DNA from: Actinospica sp035552695
GTDB lineage: Bacteria > Actinomycetota > Actinomycetes > Streptomycetales > Catenulisporaceae
Assembly: GCF_035552695.1 (NCBI RefSeq)
Contig: NZ_DASZKT010000044.1
Coordinates: 58,862-122,861 of the forward strand
Reading direction: 5' to 3'
DNA length: 64,000 nucleotides
Each line of letters starts with the position of its first letter. Position 1 is the stretch's first letter. The translations under genes and the position numbers were made by a program. Of this stretch, positions 50,952 to 59,840 are shown piece by piece. The notes beneath the pieces are model-generated. The model was not told the origin of the DNA. It was given only the letters and a program-made list of their open reading frames with translations, and ran no database searches.

Positions 50952-53804
50952 TCAGGCCGCGATGTCCAGCAACGCGACGTTCCAGCCGGACAGGCTGATC
51001 AGCGGGCTCGCTCCGGCAAGGTCAGCGGCCTTATAGGTGACGCTCACGGTCTCCGACTCGCCGGGGAACAGCGTGCTGTCGTTCCCGCTCCACAGCGCCG
51101 ACGGCACCTCGCTGCTGTCCGGGCGGCGCAGGTCCGTCCGCAGGAAGAAGGCGACGGCCTTGGCGGACGTGTTGGTCAGCGTCACGTCCGCGACCCTGTC
51201 GGCTCCGTTCGGCCCCGGCTTGCTCGTCGTCGTCACGTTGCTCGCGCTGACCGTGCCCGCCGCGAGCGAGTTGAGCGACTGTAGGTCGGCGTACTGGGTC
51301 ATCGTCGCGTAAGAATTGGCGTTCTGCCCGTTCAGCGTCGCGGACCAGTTCACCTTGTCCGGGTACGTCGACTCCCAGTAGACGTTGCGGTCCACGGTGT
51401 TCCCGTTCTGCCGCAGCGTCAGTTCGACGAAGTACGTGCTCGCCTTCGACTTGCTCGTCACGGTCGCCGGGACCTTCGGTGTGAGCAGCTTGTTCTTGAC
51501 CTGCTGCGAGCCGAGGCCGACGCTGCTCGCGGTCTGGTCGTCGAGCAGCGTCCCCGATGTGTTGTAGACCTTTGACTCGACCGACAGGCCGCTCTGCGTC
51601 GTACCGCCGAGGTTGTCGAGCGTCACGGTGCCGTTGTCCAGCGCGTAGAGAGCGTGAAGATTCTGATTCGCCTCCTGCGCACCGTAGAAGCTGCCGGCCT
51701 GATCGCCGTCCTGGTTGTAGAGATTCCAAAGCAGCGACGGCCAGCCCTTGTTCATCTGCCAGTACATCGTGCCGGTGGACGGCGTGGCGCTGTTCGTCGA
51801 ATGGTCGAGGAACGCCTCGAACTGGGCACGCGTGTTCTCGTAGTTCTGCACCTGGCCGTCCTCGACGTACTGGTCGAGGCCGGTCGGCGTGCCGAACCGG
51901 TTGTTCATCGCCTGGTCGAAGTAGTACAGCGTGCCGAACTGGTAGTCGCCGTGCCCGGTCTCATAGTTCGCGTGGTACTGGTTGTACGTCGGCGACTGCC
52001 ACAGTTGCCGCTGCTCGGCGGGGGAGAGGAAGCGGTTGATCGAGTCGAGGGTCGGGATGGTGTCGCCCGCGCTCTGCTCGCTGTCGAAGCCCCAGGAGCC
52101 GCCCGCGTTCGTCTGGTTGTCGCCGGGCTGGTTGTGCGTCGTGTCGTACCAGTAGTCCGGCGGAACCCAGTCGTACGGACCCTCCTTCTCGCCCGAGTCG
52201 CCGAGCGGGGCGACGCTGTTCTCCTCGGCCGATGCGACGACCGGAACGTCGAAATCCGCCTGCGCGAACGCCGCGAGGGTGTCCTTCGCATCGGCCGAGC
52301 CGGGAGCGTTGTCGCTCCATGAGAAGGTGACGACGCTCGGGTGGTCGACCTCGTCCTGTCCGATGGCCAGCGCCGAGTTCGTGGCGACGGTCAGCAGGTT
52401 GCCGCTGAGGTCGTTTCCCCACGCGTCGCAGCACTGGAGCCCGGAATCGATCATGATCCCGGCCTGGTCCATCTGCTGGTAGAAGTCGTCCGGCATGAAG
52501 TGGCCCTCGAGCCGGATCATGTTGACGCCCATGTCCCGCATGAGCGAGATCTGCTTGGCGATGTCCGCGGCCGAGTAGTGCAGGAACAGGTCCGGGGCGA
52601 AACCGCCGCCGCGGGCCACGAACGGCACGCCGTTGATCTTGTACTGCCGCACGCCGTTCTCGTCCACCGGCCCCGCGCCGACGAGCGACGAGGTCACGGT
52701 CCTGATACCGAACGTGCCGGTCGTCGTGGTCGAAACGGTCGAACTCTGCGATATCGAGGTCGTCAGCCCGTAAAGCGGCTGCGCGCCCATCTGGTAGGGC
52801 CACCAGACCGCCGGATGCCTGATCGTCAGCGCGGGGTGGGCCGCCGGGGTGAACGAGACCGTCTGCGTCGAGTTCGCCGGGACGGTCACGGTCTGCTGGA
52901 GCGCGATCGGCGTGCTCCCGTCCGGCGGGGTGATCGTTGCGTTGACCACGCCGGATTGCGCGGATGACGTGTGGTTGGTGACGTTCGTCTTCACCGTGAG
53001 CGCGGAGCTGCTCAGATCCGTCGCGTTGCTCTCGACCACGTGCGCGTCCGCGCCGCTCAAAGCGCCCGAGGTGAGCAGCTGGATCGGCATCTGGATGCCG
53101 GTGTTGTTGTCCGGCGGAATCTGGTTCCAGTCCACGTCGTCGAGTGTCAGCATCGTGTTCGGGTTGTTCGGGTACACCTCGAGCGCGAGCGTGTTCGTGC
53201 CCTGTGTCAGATCGCCGGTGACGTCGAAGGTGTGGCGGGTGTACGCGCCTTCGACAGTGCTCTGCGTTGCCACCTCCTTTCCGTCGACCCATAGGTCGGC
53301 CGCGCCCACGATCCCGTTGACCACGAGATTCGCATGCTGGCCGGAGGTGAGGTTCGCGGTGAAGTCGGTTCGGTACCACCAGGGCACGTCGAACTGCGCG
53401 ACCGAATCCGCGCCGTTCTTGCTCTCGTAGCCGAAGCAGGACTTCATGTTGGTCGAGTAGTAGACGTTCGGGCACGCGCCGTTTTGCAGCAGTGCCTCGA
53501 TCTCGGTCCCCGGTGCGCCCCCGTCGTCGTTGCCGACCGGGAGCCAGCCGGAGGCGTCGAACGAGGAGGCCGAGATCGCGGCTCCGGACGCGCTGGTCTT
53601 GGCGCTGGAGAGCACCTGCCAGCCGCCGGAGCCGAGTACCGCCCCGGGGACGGCGTACTGCGCGGCGGGGTTGGTGGATGCGTACTTGAAGGCGTACCGG
53701 AAGGTGGGGGCGACCGGGGCGTAGCGGAATCCGGCGACCGCCGTGATCGCGAGGGTGGCGGCGAGCGGGACGGCCAGCCGATTTCTGAGCTTTCGGACGT
53801 TCAC
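50952..53804 (-). CDS. Secreted GH2 glycosidase, exo-beta-D-glucosaminidase (CsxA)-like
   Basis: 950 residues. A signal-like N-terminus (LAVPLAATLAITAVAGFRYAP) precedes a jelly-roll sugar-binding domain, immunoglobulin-like domains (about 275-400), the catalytic barrel (about 410-720) and further beta domains. The acid/base is an aspartate, D498 in FSWSDNAPG, as in CsxA-type exo-beta-D-glucosaminidases, and the nucleophile is E576 in GFDSEQSAGDTIP. It would release glucosamine or a related sugar from the non-reducing end of chitosan-like chains outside the cell. A perfect 10-base-arm palindrome lies 41 bases before its start. Confidence 0.9.
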   Translation of the reverse strand: MNVRKLRNRLAVPLAATLAITAVAGFRYAPVAPTFRYAFKYASTNPAAQYAVPGAVLGSGGWQVLSSAKTSASGAAISASSFDASGWLPVGNDDGGAPGTEIEALLQNGACPNVYYSTNMKSCFGYESKNGADSVAQFDVPWWYRTDFTANLTSGQHANLVVNGIVGAADLWVDGKEVATQSTVEGAYTRHTFDVTGDLTQGTNTLALEVYPNNPNTMLTLDDVDWNQIPPDNNTGIQMPIQLLTSGALSGADAHVVESNATDLSSSALTVKTNVTNHTSSAQSGVVNATITPPDGSTPIALQQTVTVPANSTQTVSFTPAAHPALTIRHPAVWWPYQMGAQPLYGLTTSISQSSTVSTTTTGTFGIRTVTSSLVGAGPVDENGVRQYKINGVPFVARGGGFAPDLFLHYSAADIAKQISLMRDMGVNMIRLEGHFMPDDFYQQMDQAGIMIDSGLQCCDAWGNDLSGNLLTVATNSALAIGQDEVDHPSVVTFSWSDNAPGSADAKDTLAAFAQADFDVPVVASAEENSVAPLGDSGEKEGPYDWVPPDYWYDTTHNQPGDNQTNAGGSWGFDSEQSAGDTIPTLDSINRFLSPAEQRQLWQSPTYNQYHANYETGHGDYQFGTLYYFDQAMNNRFGTPTGLDQYVEDGQVQNYENTRAQFEAFLDHSTNSATPSTGTMYWQMNKGWPSLLWNLYNQDGDQAGSFYGAQEANQNLHALYALDNGTVTLDNLGGTTQSGLSVESKVYNTSGTLLDDQTASSVGLGSQQVKNKLLTPKVPATVTSKSKASTYFVELTLRQNGNTVDRNVYWESTYPDKVNWSATLNGQNANSYATMTQYADLQSLNSLAAGTVSASNVTTTSKPGPNGADRVADVTLTNTSAKAVAFFLRTDLRRPDSSEVPSALWSGNDSTLFPGESETVSVTYKAADLAGASPLISLSGWNVALLDIAA

Positions 53805-53844
53805 TCAAGTCTCCCTGAGGGCGTGGGTGTCCGCGGGCAGTCTT

Positions 53845-53866
53845 AGTAAAGTTAGATAACTTTACT
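53845..53866. promoter_or_regulatory. Perfect palindromic operator before the glucosaminidase gene
   Basis: Two perfect 10-base arms (AGTAAAGTTA and TAACTTTACT) flank the two central bases GA. The AT-rich site stands out in a very GC-rich background and lies 41-62 bases upstream of the glucosaminidase start codon, between it and the ROK gene. It very probably binds a dimeric regulator. The adjacent ROK protein is the nearest candidate, which is inference. Confidence 0.8.
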
Positions 53867-53941
53867 CGGGGGACGCTAGCTCGCGAAGCAGCGCCCGTCA
53901 ACGCTCACTCCCATGATCACTATTGTCCGCCCCGCGGACCG

Positions 53942-55144
53942 CTACTTCCCAGTCCGCCGATCGAAGACCTGCGGCCGCCCGACGCGCAGGGCCGTGGTGA
54001 GGGCGCCGAGCAGCACCGCGTCGTCGCCGAGTTCGCTCGCGCTGAGCAGCGGGCGCAGCGGGGTGCTCCGGTGCAGGACCTCGCGCACCGGGTCGAGCAT
54101 CAGGTCCGCGCTGTGGCCGACACCGCCGCCGAGCACGACCACGTCCGGGTCGATCACGGCGCTGATCGCCGCGACGACGTGCGCGATCCGCTCGCCTTCC
54201 TGGTGCACGGCGGCGACCGCGGCAGGGTGTCCCGCACGCGCCTCGTCGAACACGCGCTTGGCGGTCAACCGGCCCTTCAGGCCGCGTTCGCGTGCCGCGC
54301 GCACGACGGCGTCCGCCGAGACGGCCTCCTCCAACTCGCCGCCGGGATGCGGGTCCGCCGCGTCGCCGAAGCCCGGCGCCGAGAACGACACCGGGAGGAA
54401 GCCGACCTCGCCGGCCGCTCCGTGCGCGCCGGTGAACAGTTCGCCGTTCGCCACGATGCCGACGCCGAGCCCGGTGCCGATCAGCACGTAGACGAACAGC
54501 CGGCTGTCCCGGCCCGCGCCGAAGTCGTACTCGCCGAGCGCGGCCAGGTTCGCGTCGTTGTGCACGGAGATCTCGATGCCGCCGAGCCGCTCGCGGATCC
54601 GCCCGAACAGTCCGCTGCGGCCCCAGCCCGGCAGGTTCGCCGCGTAGCGCACCCGGCCGTCTTCGGGATCGAACACGCCCGGCGTGCCCACGGCGGCGTG
54701 GATGACGCTCGTGGCCGGGACGTCCGCCGCACGCAGCGCCTGCCCGGCGGCCCGGGCCGCGGCGTCGGCGACCGCGTTCGCGGTGCGCCCCTGGTTGGGG
54801 ACGTCGGTGCGCGCCAGGATCTCGCCGGAAAGATCGGCCACCGCGGCGCGCAGCCGGGCCCGGCCGATGTCGATGCCCAGCACATAGCCCGCCGTGGGAT
54901 CGGACTCGTAGAGCAGCGCCGTGCGGCCGCGCTCGGCCGCGATCCTGCCGGCCGCGCGCACCAGGCCGTGCTCCTCCAACGCGGCGAGCGCGTGCGAGAC
55001 CGTGGGCTTCGACAGGCCGGTATCCCGGGCGAGCTGGGCCCGCGAGGTCGGTCCGACCGTGCGCAGCTGCTCGAGCAGCAACCGCTCGTTGTTGCTGCGC
55101 AACCGCTGCCGGTTCCACGGAACTTCGCTGTCCACCAAGGCCAT
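53942..55144 (-). CDS. ROK-family transcriptional repressor
   Basis: 400 residues from ATG 55144 (AGGAG just upstream); an alternative ATG at 55210 would add a 22-residue tail that lacks family resemblance. The N-terminal winged helix is LLLEQLRTVGPTSRAQLARDTGLSKPTVSHALAALEEHGLV. The C-terminal ROK domain includes VLGIDIGRARLRAAVADLSG, LIGTGLGVGIVANGELFTGAHGAAGEVG and DVVVLGGGVG. The usual ROK zinc motif CxCGxxGCxE is absent; DPHPGGELEEAV stands in its place. It probably represses sugar genes and releases DNA on binding a sugar or sugar phosphate. It is divergent from the APC permease and next to the glucosaminidase. Confidence 0.92.
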   Translation of the reverse strand: MALVDSEVPWNRQRLRSNNERLLLEQLRTVGPTSRAQLARDTGLSKPTVSHALAALEEHGLVRAAGRIAAERGRTALLYESDPTAGYVLGIDIGRARLRAAVADLSGEILARTDVPNQGRTANAVADAAARAAGQALRAADVPATSVIHAAVGTPGVFDPEDGRVRYAANLPGWGRSGLFGRIRERLGGIEISVHNDANLAALGEYDFGAGRDSRLFVYVLIGTGLGVGIVANGELFTGAHGAAGEVGFLPVSFSAPGFGDAADPHPGGELEEAVSADAVVRAARERGLKGRLTAKRVFDEARAGHPAAVAAVHQEGERIAHVVAAISAVIDPDVVVLGGGVGHSADLMLDPVREVLHRSTPLRPLLSASELGDDAVLLGALTTALRVGRPQVFDRRTGK

Positions 55145-55216
55145 CCGCTCCTGATCACGCCACCTGCGCCAACTGTAGCCAATCGGTGATCCGCCGCCCC
55201 CTTGACTCATATTGTA

Positions 55217-55237
55217 TAGGAACTTAACTTTACCTAA
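55217..55237. promoter_or_regulatory. Operator-like site between the ROK gene and the APC permease
   Basis: The AT-rich stretch TAGGAACTTAACTTTACCTAA contains TAACTTTACCTAA, closely matching the TAACTTTACTAAG arm of the palindrome near the glucosaminidase gene (rotated or shifted by one base). TAGG and CCTA form imperfect outer arms. It lies 24 bases before the permease start and just before the alternative ROK start at 55210. Confidence 0.6.
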
Positions 55238-55260
55238 CCGCCCACGCCTTGGAGGATGCG

Positions 55261-56715
55261 ATGCAGGAGCTGTCCAGAAAGATCGGCCTGTTCCAGGCCG
55301 TGTCGATCAATATGAGTCAGATGGTCGGCATCGGTCCGTTCGTCACCATCCCCTTGATGGTCGGCGCCTTCGGCGGCCCGCAGGCGATCATCGGCTGGAT
55401 CGCCGGTGCCGTCCTCGCGCTGGCCGACGGCCTGATCTGGGCCGAGCTCGGCGCCTCGCTTCCCGGCTCCGGCGGGACGTACGTGTACCTGCGTGAGGCC
55501 TTCCAGTACCGGACCGGCCGGTTGATGCCGTTCCTGTTCGTGTGGACGGCGATGCTCTTCATCCCGCTGATCATGTCCACCGGCGTGCAGGGCCTGGTGC
55601 AGTACCTCGCCTACCTCTGGCCGAGCATGACGCGCGGTCAGGGCGACATCGTCGGCATCGCGGTGATCGCGCTGGTGATGCTGCTGCTGTGGCGGCGCGT
55701 GGAGAACATCGGGCGGCTGACCGTGGGCATGTGGGCCGTGATGATCGTGGCCGTGGCCGCAGTCATCCTCGCCGCATTCACCCACTTCCACCCGTCGCTC
55801 GCCTTCACCTGGCCCGCGCACGCCGTCGACCTCGGCAGCGGCACCTTCTGGCTGGGCTTCGCCTCGGGCCTGACGATCGGCATCTACGACTACCTCGGAT
55901 ACAACACCACCGCGTACCTGGGCGCCGAGGTGCGCGAGCCGGGCCGGGTGCTGCCGCGCTCGATCATCTACGCGATCGCCGCTGTGATGGGCATCTACCT
56001 GCTGCTGCAGATCGGCGTGCTCGGCGTGGTCCACTGGCAGGACATGCTGGACTCCAACAACGTCGCCTCCCAGTCCGTCGCCTCGGCTGTACTACAGGAC
56101 ACCTGGGGCAAGGGCAGCGCCGACGTCGTCACGGTGCTGATCCTGGTCACCGCCTTCGCGTCTGTCTTCACCGGCCTGCTCGGCGGCTCGCGCGTGCCCT
56201 TCGACGCGGCTCGCGACGGTGTGTTCTTCAAGTCCTTCGGGCGGCTGCACCGGAAGTACGACTTCCCGGTACTCGGCCTCGTCGCGATGGGCATCGTCAC
56301 CGCGGCCGGTTTCCTGCTCGCCCGGCACGTCGGCAGCTCGGCGGCGCATCCGCCGCTGGCCATCCTGATCACGCTGCTCACGACGGTGATGGTGATCGTC
56401 CAGTCCTTCGCGCAGATCGCGGCCGTGATCGTGTTGCGGCGTCGGCAGCCGAACCTCAAGCGGCCGTACAAGCTGCTCCTCTACCCGCTGCCGTTGATCG
56501 TCGCGGGGATCGGTTGGGCGGTCATCTACGGTTACGCCGATAAGGCGAATCCCGGCGTGCACCCGATCGAATGGTCGCTCGGATGGGTGGTCCTCGGCGT
56601 GCTCGCGTACCTCGTCTGGTCGAAGGCCGAGAAGACCTGGCCGTTCGGCCCCAAGCAGATCCGGGAGGAGTACGCCGAGGGCGCCGACGCGACGGTCAGC
56701 CAGCCGAGCCGCTGA
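55261..56715 (+). CDS. APC-superfamily amino acid permease
   Basis: 484 residues, about twelve spans. The opening IGLFQAVSINMSQMVGIGPFVTIPLMVGAFGGPQ is the APC substrate-binding unwound first helix. It is followed by GLIWAELGASLPGSGGTYVYLREAFQYR and a YDYLGYNTTAYLGAEVREPGRVLPRS segment. The ATG 55261 start has TTGGAGG upstream, giving the expected N-terminus. It should import an amino acid or amine by cation exchange or symport. Its position next to ROK and a glucosaminidase hints at amino-sugar or amine transport, which is inference. It overlaps the convergent galM by 20 bases. Confidence 0.9.
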   Translation: MQELSRKIGLFQAVSINMSQMVGIGPFVTIPLMVGAFGGPQAIIGWIAGAVLALADGLIWAELGASLPGSGGTYVYLREAFQYRTGRLMPFLFVWTAMLFIPLIMSTGVQGLVQYLAYLWPSMTRGQGDIVGIAVIALVMLLLWRRVENIGRLTVGMWAVMIVAVAAVILAAFTHFHPSLAFTWPAHAVDLGSGTFWLGFASGLTIGIYDYLGYNTTAYLGAEVREPGRVLPRSIIYAIAAVMGIYLLLQIGVLGVVHWQDMLDSNNVASQSVASAVLQDTWGKGSADVVTVLILVTAFASVFTGLLGGSRVPFDAARDGVFFKSFGRLHRKYDFPVLGLVAMGIVTAAGFLLARHVGSSAAHPPLAILITLLTTVMVIVQSFAQIAAVIVLRRRQPNLKRPYKLLLYPLPLIVAGIGWAVIYGYADKANPGVHPIEWSLGWVVLGVLAYLVWSKAEKTWPFGPKQIREEYAEGADATVSQPSR

Positions 56716-57778
56716 GGCCGAAGTCCAGGACGGTCGTGGAGCGGTAGACGTCGCCCGGCCCGAGTGCCGTCGACGGGTACTCGGGCCGGTTCGGCGAATC
56801 AGGGTAATGCTGCGTCTCCAGCGCCACGCCGCCGTACTTCGGGTAGGCGACGCCGCCGGCGCCGACGAGCGTGCCGTCGAAGTGGCTGCAGATGTAGACC
56901 TGGACGCCGGGCTCGGTCGTCTCGACGCGCATCGTACGACCGCTGCGGGGGTCCTTCAGCGAGGCGACGTTGCGCGGCTCGGCGGTGGGTCCGCCGGCCA
57001 GGACGAAGCAGTGGTCGTATCCGTCGGTGAGCACGAGTTGGGGGTGCGGATCGTCCAGCCGCGCGCCGATGGCCCGGGGCGCGCGGAAGTCGAAGGCCGT
57101 GCCGGCGACCGGGATCGGGCTCTCCAGCGGGATGAGTGACCTGTCGACCGGCAGGAACTCCTGCGCGGCGACGGACAGCTCGTGATCCAGAATCGAGGTG
57201 CCGGAGTCGGCACCGGCGAGGTTGAAGTGTGCGTGGTTGGTGAGGTTCACGACCGTCGTCGCGTCGGTCTCGGCGCGGTAGTCGAGCGTGAACCGGCCGT
57301 GGGCGAGCGTGTAGCGGACGGAGACGGTGAGGGCGCCCGGGAAGCCCTCCTCGCCGTCCGGACTGACGCGGGTGAGCGTGACCGCGCTGCCGCCCTCGAC
57401 CTCCTCGGCGACGGCGTCCCACATCCGCCGGTCGAAGCCGTTCGCGCCTCCGTGGAGCGAGTTCGGCCGCCCGCCGTCGTTGAGATCCAGCTGGTACGCG
57501 CCGCCTTCGAGTTCGAACTTGCCGCTGGCGATCCGGTTGCCGTAGCGGCCGATCAACGCGCCGAAATACGGGCTGCGCTCGACATAGTCGGGCAGGTCGT
57601 CGAAGCCGAGCACGACGTTCGCGGTACGGCCGGTCCGGTCGGGCACGCGCAGCGCCTGGATGATCGCGCCGTAGTCGAGGATCGAGGCACTCGTCCCGGT
57701 CGTGTCGGTCAGGGTCCACCGGGAGACCGCGGTGCCGTCGGGCAGCGAGCCGAAGGAAGCGCGGGCGGGGGCTGGCAC
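56696..57778 (-). CDS. galM: Aldose 1-epimerase (galactose mutarotase)
   Basis: 360 residues from a GTG preceded by AGGAGG. Mutarotase motifs: IIQALRVPDRTGRTANVVLGFDDL, GRYGNRIASGKFELEGG, NSLHGGANGFDRRMW with the catalytic-type histidine, VVNLTNHAHFNLAG with the second histidine, TDGYDHCFVLAGG and the C-terminal EVQIYICSHFDG-like VQVYICSHFDG with LETQHYPDSPNRPEYPS. It interconverts alpha and beta anomers of galactose or glucose in the cytoplasm. A LacI-type operator lies 15-28 bases before its start, probably linking it to galactoside use. Confidence 0.93.
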   Translation of the reverse strand: MPAPARASFGSLPDGTAVSRWTLTDTTGTSASILDYGAIIQALRVPDRTGRTANVVLGFDDLPDYVERSPYFGALIGRYGNRIASGKFELEGGAYQLDLNDGGRPNSLHGGANGFDRRMWDAVAEEVEGGSAVTLTRVSPDGEEGFPGALTVSVRYTLAHGRFTLDYRAETDATTVVNLTNHAHFNLAGADSGTSILDHELSVAAQEFLPVDRSLIPLESPIPVAGTAFDFRAPRAIGARLDDPHPQLVLTDGYDHCFVLAGGPTAEPRNVASLKDPRSGRTMRVETTEPGVQVYICSHFDGTLVGAGGVAYPKYGGVALETQHYPDSPNRPEYPSTALGPGDVYRSTTVLDFGLSGSAG

Positions 57779-57792
57779 GGAAAGCCTCCTGT

Positions 57793-57806
57793 TGAGAGCG
57801 TTAACA
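57793..57806. promoter_or_regulatory. LacI-type operator before galM
   Basis: On the minus strand the 14 bases read TGTTAACGCTCTCA, fitting the TGTNANCGNTNNCA pattern of LacI/CcpA-type sites. It sits 15-28 bases upstream of the GTG start. It differs from the sites near the LacI gene at 23-28 kb in its right arm, so it could be bound by that or another LacI protein. Confidence 0.6.
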
Positions 57807-57923
57807 CGATGTCGAGGTGCAACGGTACCGTCGGACGGTTACAGCCGCACGTCACGGCAGCGCGAAGGCCCGGCACCGCGGGAAGCGGTGCGGGGCTTGG
57901 AACAGCGGATCGTCAGCGGACCG

Positions 57924-58202
57924 TCAGTTGGGGTGCACGATCTTGTAGACGCCCCAGCCGATCCCGGCCAGGACGATGGCGAAGCAGAGCACGGCGATGA
58001 CCCTGCCGGTCAGATTGCCGCCCGCCGCGGCGGCGCCCGGCCGCGTGCCGGCGCCCGGCTCCACGGCCACCGTCGCCGTGCCGCCGATGCTCAGGGCGCG
58101 CAGGCCGACGGCGAACAGGGCGGGCAGACCCGCGCCGAGCGCCACGCCGACGACGATGATCTTCCACAGTGCGTCGAAGTTGATCCAGGAGCTCATCTTC
58201 AT
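57924..58202 (-). CDS. Small two-span membrane protein linked to the phosphate transporter
   Basis: 92 residues (or 90 from the ATG at 58196). Two hydrophobic segments (IIVVGVALGAGLPALFAVGLRAL and VIAVLCFAIVLAGIGWGVYKIV) flank a Gly/Ala/Pro-rich loop. It follows the PiT gene by 13 bases on the same strand, so it is the second gene of that operon. Small proteins of this kind often follow PiT genes in actinomycetes, with unknown role. Confidence 0.75.
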   Translation of the reverse strand: MKMSSWINFDALWKIIVVGVALGAGLPALFAVGLRALSIGGTATVAVEPGAGTRPGAAAAGGNLTGRVIAVLCFAIVLAGIGWGVYKIVHPN

Positions 58203-58215
58203 CCGTCCAGTTCTC

Positions 58216-59370
58216 TCAGGCCGTCTGGGCGGCGAGGCCGGCCGGGCCGGGAACGACCGAACCGGTCCACTCGGCGTTGACGTTGCCCGGGTCGACCTTG
58301 CTCTTGCGGGAGCGCATGTAGAAGCCGGTGGACGCGGCGGCGAGGACCACGAAGATCACCGAGACGCCCGCCGTGCCGCCGATGCTGTGCGCGGCGTAGT
58401 AGGCGAGCGCGCCGACGACGCCCGCGGAGGGCAGCGTCAGCACCCACGCCATCGCCATCTGGCCCGCGACTCCCCAACGGACCTCGGCCCGCTTGCCCAC
58501 GCCGGAGCCGAGGATCGAGCCCGTCGCCACGTGCGTGGTGGACAGCGAGTAGCCGAAGCTGCTGGAGATCAGGATCGTCGCGGCCGAGGCCGACTCGGCG
58601 GCCATGCCCTGCGGCGCCTCGATTTCCACCAGGCCCTTGCCGAGCGCCCGGATGACCCGCCAGCCGCCGATGTACGTGCCGAGGCTGATCGCCACCGCGC
58701 AGCAAATGATCACCCAGATCGGCGCCTTGGCGCCGACCGCCAGCGAGCCGTTCGCGATCAGCGCGAGCGTGATGATGCCCATCGTCTTCTGCGCGTCGTT
58801 GGTGCCGTGCGCGAGCGAGACCATCGAGGCGGAGCCGATCTGGCCGATCCGGAAACCCGCCTTGCGCTGCTCCGCCGGCACCTTCTCGGTGAGTTCGTAC
58901 ACAAGGTAGGTGCCGAGTGCCGCGACCCCGCCCGCGATCACCGGTGAGAGCACCGCGGGGAGGATGACCTTCGAGACCACGCCGTGCCACTGCACCGCGT
59001 GCCCGCCCGCGGCGGCGATCGTCGAGCCGATCACTCCGCCGATCAGGGCGTGCGAGGAGCTCGACGGGATGCCGAGGAACCAGGTGGCCAGGTTCCACAG
59101 AATCCCTCCGACCAGCCCCGCGAAGACCACGGTCGGGGTTACCAGGTGTGTCTGCACCAGGCCGCCGGCGATCGTCGCGGCCACGGTGAAGGAGAGGAAG
59201 GCGCCCACCAGGTTGAGGACCCCGGACAGGGCGACGGCGATCCGGGGCGGCAGCGCGCCGGTCGCGATGGACGCGGCCATCGCGTTGCCCGTGTCGTGGA
59301 ATCCGTTGGTGAAGTCGAAGCCCAGCGCGGTCACTACGACCAGGGCCATCAAAGAGTCGTTGCTGGTCAC
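58216..59370 (-). CDS. PiT-family inorganic phosphate transporter
   Basis: 384 residues. The two PiT signatures are TALGFDFTNGFHDTGNAMAASIATGALPP and ASMVSLAHGTNDAQKTMGIITLALIANG, with a matching SSSSHALIGGVIGS and SFGYSLSTTHVATGSILGSGVG. About ten membrane spans are visible. It imports metal-phosphate with protons at low affinity. The GTG start at 59370 has no strong ribosome site. A clear PHO box could not be found upstream. Confidence 0.93.
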   Translation of the reverse strand: MTSNDSLMALVVVTALGFDFTNGFHDTGNAMAASIATGALPPRIAVALSGVLNLVGAFLSFTVAATIAGGLVQTHLVTPTVVFAGLVGGILWNLATWFLGIPSSSSHALIGGVIGSTIAAAGGHAVQWHGVVSKVILPAVLSPVIAGGVAALGTYLVYELTEKVPAEQRKAGFRIGQIGSASMVSLAHGTNDAQKTMGIITLALIANGSLAVGAKAPIWVIICCAVAISLGTYIGGWRVIRALGKGLVEIEAPQGMAAESASAATILISSSFGYSLSTTHVATGSILGSGVGKRAEVRWGVAGQMAMAWVLTLPSAGVVGALAYYAAHSIGGTAGVSVIFVVLAAASTGFYMRSRKSKVDPGNVNAEWTGSVVPGPAGLAAQTA

Positions 59371-59524
59371 ACGCCGACGGTATCCACGCAGGTGGTGACA
59401 CGAAACCCTAGGGCAAGAGAAGCCACTCAGATGTCACCCGTCGTTCGCCTTAACGGATTCTTCGATTATTCGAGCACTGTCGATCGCCGACGATCGCCGC
59501 CGGTGATCGAGGCTTGGACGAAGA

Positions 59525-59554
59525 TTGACAGCGCCGTGGTGCGCTGTCTAGCTT
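59525..59554 (+). promoter_or_regulatory. Promoter of the sulfur/flavin operon
   Basis: TTGACA (59525-59530) is followed after 18 bases by TAGCTT (59549-59554), a good sigma70-type pair. The leader peptide start is 48 bases downstream of the -10 element. The upstream region 59371-59524 shows no gene; 59460-59515 has a GATCGCCG-rich imperfect repeat. Confidence 0.6.
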
Positions 59555-59601
59555 CGAATGCAGAGGGTTTCCTACTGATTCGGAGAGGGCGGAGGTGCGC
59601 C

Positions 59602-59706
59602 GTGCAGTCGAGGGACAGGTCCCGCCCGGCCACGCCGATCACGCCCCGCCTCGTCGCCCGGCGACACGTGGACTTCGTGCGCGTCAGCAGCGCGCTGTGT
59701 AGCTGA
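59602..59706 (+). CDS. Short cysteine-type leader peptide of the sulfur operon
   Basis: 34 residues from a GTG with a perfect GGAGG six bases upstream (59591-59595). The end reads RLVARRHVDFVRVSSALCS. Actinobacterial sulfur-metabolism operons carry a leader peptide with the RRHxDxxRVxSxLC pattern, thought to sense cysteine supply as ribosomes pause at the terminal cysteine. The peptide is too small to have an independent function. About 134 bases separate it from the FMN reductase gene and contain a possible GCGGC/GCCGC stem (59734-59751). Confidence 0.8.
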   Translation: MQSRDRSRPATPITPRLVARRHVDFVRVSSALCS

Positions 59707-59840
59707 CCGCCGAGCCCGTCGTCTTCGCGCGCCGCGGCACCGCTCGGCCGCACCGCGCACGTCGTCCACTCGCCCGCCCGCCTCCCGTGCCGCCGCCCCA
59801 GCCGCACGCCGAGGTCCGGGCTGCCCTCGTGAGGATCGCC

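Noticed and set aside
59371..59601. Possible riboswitch before the sulfur operon
   Set aside because: No SAM, cobalamin or FMN riboswitch core motifs are visible. The leader peptide with its own promoter explains the region better.
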